Source: Jaapia argillacea MUCL 33604 (lineage: Eukaryota > Basidiomycota > Agaricomycetes > Jaapiales > Jaapiaceae). From it: a DNA stretch of 64,000 nucleotides. Every line of letters starts with the position of its first letter. Position 1 is the first letter of the stretch. Where the stretch lies: assembly GCA_000697665.1 (NCBI GenBank), contig KL197712.1, positions 62,001 through 126,000 of the forward strand, read 5' to 3'. The translations under genes and the position numbers were made by a program. The notes beneath the pieces were generated by a model. It made no database searches, was not told where the DNA came from, and saw nothing but the letters and a program-made list of their open reading frames with translations. Shown piece after piece: positions 59,164 through 64,000 of the stretch.

Positions 59164-61456
59164 ATGCCTTCCATTGCCGATATACCTGTCGAAATTCTGC
59201 TTGATAACCTCTTGCCAGAGGTTCAAACTCGTGATCTGCTTAGCCTTGGTACTACAAACAGATTCTTCGCCAAACTATGTAACGACAATACGTTTTGGAA
59301 GAGGAAGATCCAAGATGATTTCAACTTCTCGGGTGCTAATACCGCCCGAACCGCAGGTTGGAAGTTCATCTACAAAGGACTCAGCCGTCCAAAGATTTTT
59401 GTGTGGGGGTGGGTGATGGATCTCCCACTAGCGTGCAATGGAGAGTACTCATTTCTGTGGCCCCTCGTCAGAGAAAAAGCAAATGGCCGCCTTGGATTAT
59501 CCAACTTCCCAAGAGACACATTCGGCGAAGGCGTGCCTTTCCCGACAGAACTTCATATCCCCGGCGTTCGAATTGTCAGCCTTGCGGCTGGAGGAATGTG
59601 GGTATTTTTTCTTGTGAAATTCGACCGCGGATTTTCTCAACATCTCATCTCAGGTCCTTCCATGCGCTAGACTCGCTCGGACATGTCTACGTCTGGGGTA
59701 AGAAAATCTCCGTTTCTCTCTCGATTGTGGCTGAGTAGAATTCAAGGCACGTTAAATGCAACCTTCATGGCATTGCAAAGTGACGGGTTTTCGATTCCGC
59801 AGAAAGTTGCGCCTGTTCCACTACGGCTCGATTTACCATTGGCGATAAGAGCCGTTAGGTCTGAACTTTATTAAGTACCGATCCAAAGAACGAAAACTAA
59901 CCCCGTTTGTTTAGTTGTGGTCGCTTACACGCCAGCGCCTTGGACGCCAATGGTAGCGTCTGGACCTTCGAGAACTGGGGACGTCCGTTCCGTCTCTTGT
60001 CTCCCCTCTTGGACAATTCGTCACCGGACAGCACACCTGAACAGATCGAGTGTGGCTGGTCGTTCTCCTCGACTTTGACGCGGTCGGGTGATGTCCTCGT
60101 ATGGTGGCCGTTCCAACCGCTCATGCACGACCGCATCGAAACCAAGAATGCCGAGATGGATGCTGAAGGTAACAAGCGGGCTGAGGCGAGGAACGGCGTC
60201 ATCCAATGTGTTCCTTGGGATCTAGTCATGGACCCCATTAGGCTTCCACACATCCCACATGACTTGCCGTACCTCACTGGGACTGCTGCCTCTCAGGAGG
60301 TTCTCAACGCTGACACCAAACTCGTCAAGATTGCGAGTGCTGACAACCTGATCATTGGTTTGACTAACAAGGGCCACGTACTGAAGTTTGACAATCTTGC
60401 CGGCCCCGGCACAGTCCAGCAAGGGCGGTGGGAGTATGTACGTCATAATCACTCTGCTCCATCCGTTTGATTGCATTCCTCTGACCCTTTTTCACTCAAC
60501 ATTAGCTTCCACTCTTCAGCGAGGTAGGGCGAGTTCGAGCCCATCCGACGTTTTCCCCGTCGCAAGACTCTCAAGACGAACCTTTCAACGCCATTGACCC
60601 GCCCGAGGTTATGCATGTCACTCATGTACGCATTAAATTCGACTTGCTCAGTTTTCCTGATCACTTAAAACCTTCGGTATCCAGATATCTGCCCATTTCA
60701 ACACGTTCATCGCCTATTCCACTGGGGCCAGCTCTATCGTCCTCATGGGCTCCACTTCCACTACCTCCACCGATTCTCCGAAAATCATACCGGCTCTGCA
60801 GCACAAATCAGTCATTTCAGTTATTTTGGGAGATTATCATTACGGCGCTCTAACCTCCACGGGAAAACTGTACACCTGGGGCTCATTTTCCAAAGGAGCT
60901 TTGGGTTTGGGTGATCCAGTCAACCTTGAGGTTGGCCAACCGGGGGGCTTTGCGAGAGAGCAACATAGATTGAGGGCCCAGAGTCATCGGTTTGGGACAC
61001 CCCCGAATGTGGATGTTCCTACGGAGGTCAAGTTTGATTACGGATTGAAGAAACCGAGAAATAGGTTTTGTTTCGCAGCAAGTGCAGCGGGGTGGCATAC
61101 TGGAGCCCTGGTCATTGATTTGGATGTCCGTACTATTTCTTACTGCTCTCTTTTTCTTGTGCATTAACCAATGTTCTCATGCCTCATAGGAGGAGGAAGA
61201 CCAAGAGGAGGAAGACCCTACCGTTCACAGCCCTGCTCAAGACCCGTCAAGACGGCTTCCTGGTCTCTTCCCCACTGGGCCATTGCCTCATCCTGTCGGC
61301 CCTCATATGATTGGAAGAGGAGGAGCCCCATTACAAGCCCTCCCATTGAGGGGAAGGGGAGTGCTACCATTCAGGGTCGGCTATCCGGGGAGAGGGATGG
61401 GTATGCGAGGGCGTGGTGAAGGGGGGCGTGGTCCTGAGCCTGAAGGTCACAACTAG
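59164..61456 (+). CDS. SAF1: SAF1-like F-box protein with RCC1 repeats (625 aa)
   Basis: Eight exons join in phase: 59164..59408, 59472..59597, 59654..59697, 59747..59858, 59915..60437, 60506..60625, 60685..61125, 61190..61456. Residues 4-50 are a clear F-box (IPVEILLDNLLPEVQTRDLL...FWKRKI). RCC1-type blades follow, seen as FVWGEKANGRLGL, SFHALDSLGHVYVWG, GDVLVWW and GALTSTGKLYTWGSFSKGALGLG. In yeast, Saf1 is the substrate receptor of an SCF ligase that degrades adenine deaminase and vacuolar proteins; this domain order matches it. Unlike yeast Saf1, the tail is acidic (EEEDQEEED) and then Gly/Arg-rich with RGG/GRG repeats, which could bind RNA or be methylated. Orthology is likely, substrate conservation unknown. 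Confidence 0.9.
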
Positions 61457-61956
61457 GGGTGCCTTGAGAGTGGAGCGGGATCATCGTCGACATTGTATTG
61501 AATATCTTGGACGTGTAATTCTCATTTGTAGGATAAGCAGCTACACGCCGCCATGTTGCTCGGTATCCTTTCGAACTTCAAAGTCGACTTGCCGCCGGAG
61601 ACCCACGTGGAGGTGAGAAGGCAATTTCAACAAGCAGTAACCATTTTTGTTTTCGTTTCCACGGTCATTTTGCGAACTCTTCTCAGCGAACCTGTGGATT
61701 GGATCAACTTGAGCGCTTAGTCCCCTGGATCGACGAGTTCTGCTCCCAGCCGCTGCTGCAACCGACACGCTGGACCTACCTAAATTCTAGGTTTTGTGAT
61801 TTTGTCGCGACGATATCCCAGGGTGTTGCTGGTTGCCTCGCAGGTCGATCATCTGCGCGGCCGCACGAGGTTTGCCACGAAGTGGTCAGAAATATCTCCT
61901 GGTGAGCGCTCATTTCCTTTACTTTGCCTCTCCACCTGCTTGTCTTCTACTTTCTG

Positions 61957-62013
61957 GGATGAAAATTTTACTTATTTGCACGTCAGTCTGAGTACATCCA
62001 TGTACATTGAATG
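61957..62013 (+). repeat. direct repeat, copy 1, in the leader of the ELMO-family gene
   Basis: Shares an exact core ATTTGCACGTCAGTCTGAGT with 62191..62250, plus weaker matches on each side. Confidence 0.7.
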
Positions 62014-62190
62014 CAAGAAACGCTAGTATCTGACTTGTATCTTCTTTTCGTTCCATGTTGCGCCACAAAGGACGCGAACCAGTCACTGACTGATTTCCAC
62101 TTAGATCTACGACCCTCAGCCCTTAGAAGCCTCGCATCGTGCGCGTGTCATAAACTCCGTGAGTTTCTGAAAATTCCACTCTTTCTCTTC

Positions 62191-62250
62191 CAAGATGAAC
62201 TTTGCTTTTGATTTGCACGTCAGTCTGAGTGCTTCGTGTACGTTGGATGT
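62191..62250 (+). repeat. direct repeat, copy 2, in the leader of the ELMO-family gene
   Basis: Partner of 61957..62013, spacing about 237 bp. Confidence 0.7.
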
Positions 62251-62548
62251 TACTTTCGCAATCTCTGATCCAATCTCCCCTGCGTTCCTGCTAGTTTATC
62301 AGGCCAATTGCTGACTCGATCCATCTTTTCACAGTCCATCAATTCAACCCGTCGCATTGATTCTTCCCCAGGTGAGCCATTTTCCGAGAGTCATTTATGT
62401 TACGCCGTCGCTTTGACAATCACGCATATACCCACTTGTGTTAATATTTTGATTCTCAATGCATCGTTGTACTGTTTGTTAACCCCATCCCGACGCGTCA
62501 GCCATTCTAACCGACTCCACCATTACCCAGACATAGCTTCGTAGAACT

Positions 62549-64000
62549 ATGTCGGCCTTTTCCCATTCTCACAACCCATCCACCTCCACGCTCACCGCTG
62601 GCTTTCGCCTTGGCACCAGCGGAGCTCTGGCTCCCACATCCTCCAACGGAGCATCACGACCCAAGTCTGCTAATCTCGTCCCGACCAACAGTATTACGAC
62701 CAAGGATGGCGTAACTGTACGGGCTCGCATTGACCCTACACTCACTGTGGACGAAGTCATCAAGTCCCTATGTCTTAACTTGAAGATCAAGGATCCGGCG
62801 GTTATGTTTGCTCTCAGAGATGAAACGGATGAGCTGGTAACGAACGATAATCTGAGGAAGAAGATCAAGTCTAAAGTTGGTCTCAAGTATGTGAAATGCT
62901 CTTTTTTTTGCCGCCATTAGCTCGTTGTCCCCTGCTCTTTTGTTCAGCCACCCGGGTGGCGTGATTCACTTCACTTTTACCAGAGTCTCACATGGGTGTG
63001 CGATCTTCTAGGCTCGTCAATGCTCCAGCACTGGAAGCTGCTGAGATTGTGGAGAAACTGAGTATGAAGGATGACAAGACCTTACGCTTGACGTTATTCT
63101 CGCTCCAGAAGTTCATTCGGGTGCGAGAGCTGACCTGCACTTCGCGCTTGCCAAATATTAACCCGTTACTTGCGGCAGGAAGGTCAATTTGCGAGTGAAT
63201 TTCTCCAGCGCGATGGTCTGAGAGAATTGCTCGATGTTATCAACATCAGCCACGGAAACACGCTTGCAGTTGGTTCATCTTCTTTCGACAAATCTGTTGA
63301 TTTGCTGATTCGAAACTGCCGTGGTAGTATGCCCTGTCCGCCATGCAGAACTTGATGGATCTCGATCGTGGATGGTCGAACCTTGACAACTCGTTCATCT
63401 CCACGATTGTCCAGATCCTGTCTTCACCTCAATCACTAATCAATGTGTGCAGACCTGCAACAGCCATCTTGAAGAAGCTCGTTGAGGCCGATCCTCTAAG
63501 CGCTCCGGGACCAGTTTTGCCAAGCACAAGTCGAAGTCCTCCTAGTGCACCACCAGGAAGTGTCTACAGGTATGGCTTTGATGTTGTGTACGGGCAAATG
63601 CGAAAGGAGAAAGGGCTCTTGGAGACTGTTGTCACTCGCCTTGGAAGCGCGGATACTGCGATGGTGCTTTATAGGTCTGTAGTGCCGATTTGATTGCTAC
63701 TTATTTCTGTTGGTTAATCCCACTTTCGTCTAGCATGATGCTAATCAACTCACTCTTGTCACACGCCACTGATGCGAGATGGGAGGAGTTCATCGGCGAG
63801 CTCGAACGCCTAAATGTTCGGAAAGCAGTCATTGTGCGTGCATCATGGGTATTCGTCTCAGTCACCCACTTACATTATTATTATGCAGCGGCTCATGTCG
63901 TCGCATACAATTGAAGACCTCACCTCCTGTATCTTGGACTTCCAAGTCAACATGGTTCGGGTAACCTATCGGAAGAAGACAAGTCCTGTGGAACCGGATG
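62549..64000 (+). CDS. ELMO/CED-12-family protein, 5' part (runs off the window)
   Basis: Six exons are visible and join in phase: 62549..62886, 63012..63120, 63179..63268, 63328..63674, 63734..63833, 63889 to the edge. A Ser/Thr-rich head of about 45 residues leads into a ubiquitin-like Ras-binding segment (KDGVTVRARIDPTLTVDEVI, FALRDETDELV), then armadillo-like helices (IVEKLSMKDDKTLRLTLFSLQKFIR, LDVINISHGN, YALSAMQNLMDLDRGW, LMSSHTIEDLTSCILDFQ). This order matches the N-terminal half of ELMO proteins, which pair with DOCK-type exchange factors to activate Rac in cell polarity. The ELMO and PH domains would lie beyond 64000. The start is the first ATG of the exon and fits the family length. 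Confidence 0.9.

Larger units (their letters stand above)
61457..62548. other. intergenic region upstream of the ELMO-family gene
   Basis: No coding signal is recognised. It holds a diverged duplicated segment (61957..62013 and 62191..62250). Several GTGAG sites suggest a spliced 5' leader, but this cannot be shown. Confidence 0.45.

Noticed and set aside
1-64000. Transposons, virus-like elements, CRISPR arrays, tRNA or rRNA genes
   Set aside because: I looked for terminal repeats, transposase, integrase or reverse-transcriptase motifs, regularly spaced short repeats and tRNA-like arms and found none that hold up.

Overview
This window is nuclear DNA of a basidiomycete fungus, most likely an agaricomycete. 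The genes are dense, lie on both strands and are cut by many short introns (mostly 40-100 bp, GT...AG). Their content fits: a subfamily-C GH45 endoglucanase (a basidiomycete speciality), agaricomycete-type F-box/leucine-rich proteins, tandem alcohol-acetyltransferase-type enzymes, and full fungal versions of UFD4/TRIP12, PSO2/SNM1, ARP8, SAF1, RPS4 and PHF5/RDS3. Exon models were built by hand by joining reading frames at GT/AG (twice GC/AG) sites in correct phase, so the lengths given are predictions.

Layout. 0-18 kb is an accessory half: a coiled-coil hypothetical protein, an F-box/LRR protein, an FAD-linked berberine-bridge-type oxidase with a large insertion, a broken inverted paralogue of the F-box gene, a GH45 endoglucanase, two tandem acyltransferases and a protein kinase whose tail carries a duplicated exon-intron unit. 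18-46 kb is a housekeeping block: a PB1/multi-ZZ zinc-finger protein (NBR1-like), splicing factor PHF5A/RDS3, HECT ubiquitin ligase UFD4, interstrand-crosslink nuclease PSO2, a class III aminotransferase, ribosomal protein S4, a large Ser/Pro-rich protein with candidate PP1-docking motifs, INO80 subunit ARP8, and a RING-finger protein.

46.9-53.0 kb has no gene I can recognise and precedes a C2H2 transcription factor (53.0-55.4 kb). 55.4-59.2 kb is again gene-poor. The window ends with a SAF1-type F-box/RCC1 protein and the 5' part of an ELMO-family gene that runs off the edge.

The housekeeping genes cover ubiquitin-dependent turnover (UFD4, SAF1, RING, NBR1-like), genome maintenance and chromatin (PSO2, ARP8), and RNA or translation (PHF5A, RPS4). 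They look like neighbours rather than a pathway. The FAD oxidase, GH45 and two acyltransferases within 11 kb could be a small secreted or metabolic set, but no scaffold-building enzyme is present. I found no tRNA or rRNA gene, no CRISPR array, no intact transposon and no virus-like element. I did not find a convincing new system; the best leads are the split-ZZ protein, the FAD-oxidase insertion, the exon-intron duplication in the kinase, the SILK/RVxF protein and the gene-poor 6-kb stretch.
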